From Micrasema longulum (taxonomy: Eukaryota; Arthropoda; Insecta; Trichoptera; Brachycentridae), in the NCBI GenBank assembly GCA_022494885.1, contig JAGVSM010003635.1, positions 271,420-335,419 of the forward strand: a DNA stretch of 64,000 bases, read 5' to 3'. This document shows, piece by piece, positions 63,820 to 64,000 of this stretch; the stretch's first letter is position 1; every line of letters begins with the position of its first letter. The notes under the pieces were generated by a model that saw only the letters and a program-made list of their open reading frames with translations, was not told the origin of the DNA and made no database searches. The position numbers and the translations under genes were made by a program.

Positions 63820-64000
63820 TAGTTTTAGTGCATGCGCTGACATGGTGGTGTTTGCATACCCTTTAACTCGGCATGATTTTATGTATTTTTTCGTAAATAC
63901 TATACTACGGTGACGATTAAGGTAATGATTAAGGTGATGATTAAGGTGATTAAGTGATGTGTATTTGCATGTTGGTGTAGTGAGTGTCCTGGCGAAGAGA
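63820..64000 (+). mobile_element. Repeat family E, cut by window end
   Basis: GACATGGTGGTGTTTGCATA, ATTTTATGTATTTTTTCG, a local 12-bp tandem (GGTGATGATTAA, 63905-63955), GCATGTTGGTGTAGTGAGTG and then CTGGCGA-A-GAGA, the first half of the hammerhead-like motif (core A6 is G). The second half lies outside the window. Confidence 0.6.

Overview
This window is strongly AT-rich animal genomic DNA, almost certainly from an arthropod and most likely an insect. The evidence is the mix of Jockey/CR1-like, R1-like and RTE-like non-LTR retrotransposon debris, a DD41D mariner-type transposase remnant, tRNA-derived SINEs, a Helitron-like element and repeats with hammerhead-like motifs. There are no bacterial operons, no intact rRNA or tRNA genes and no CRISPR array. 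I found no complete host gene. It looks like intergenic or deep-intronic sequence built from nested, decayed mobile elements.

Layout. 1-7.1 kb: a minus-strand non-LTR ORF2 with one nonsense codon, then RTE-like and R1-like tails and a D-family hairpin. 7.1-12.3 kb: a candidate host exon (7476-7606), repeats D, E and F, and both SINE families. 12.9-18.8 kb: foldback family C, a Helitron-like element, RTE-like fragments and a minus-strand non-LTR RT. 19.5-24.5 kb: a long repetitive 3' UTR, a cluster of SINE-B fragments, the mariner-type remnant and an R1-like tail. 25.9-31.1 kb: a nested non-LTR mosaic, family C copies and a second candidate exon (30486-30582). 32-38.9 kb: hAT-like ends, RTE-like tails, a minisatellite and tandem family C. 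39-52.6 kb: many family C copies, non-LTR 3' ends, a GC-rich island and a D element with a 15-bp target duplication. 53.9-64 kb: more non-LTR and RTE 3' ends, SINEs, a truncated insertion flanked by a roughly 124-bp direct repeat, and an E-family end running off the window.

How the parts relate. Non-LTR copies are nearly all 5'-truncated 3' ends with TAAA/TAAAA tails, as expected from target-primed reverse transcription. Several different ORF2 C-termini share a 3'-terminal stem-loop with ATTGCC/GGCAAT arms. The SINEs carry Pol III A/B boxes and probably borrow such machinery (inference). Families D, E and F can each be drawn as a hammerhead ribozyme: a CUGANGA-like core, a helix II hairpin, GAAA, a self-complementary helix III, a UH cleavage site and a 4-5 bp helix I. 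That layout is known from Penelope-like elements and retrozymes. Family C, with about 17 copies, dominates the second half and has very long inverted arms. No host gene can be reconstructed from this window alone. All reading was by eye, so boundaries are approximate, usually within 5-30 bases.
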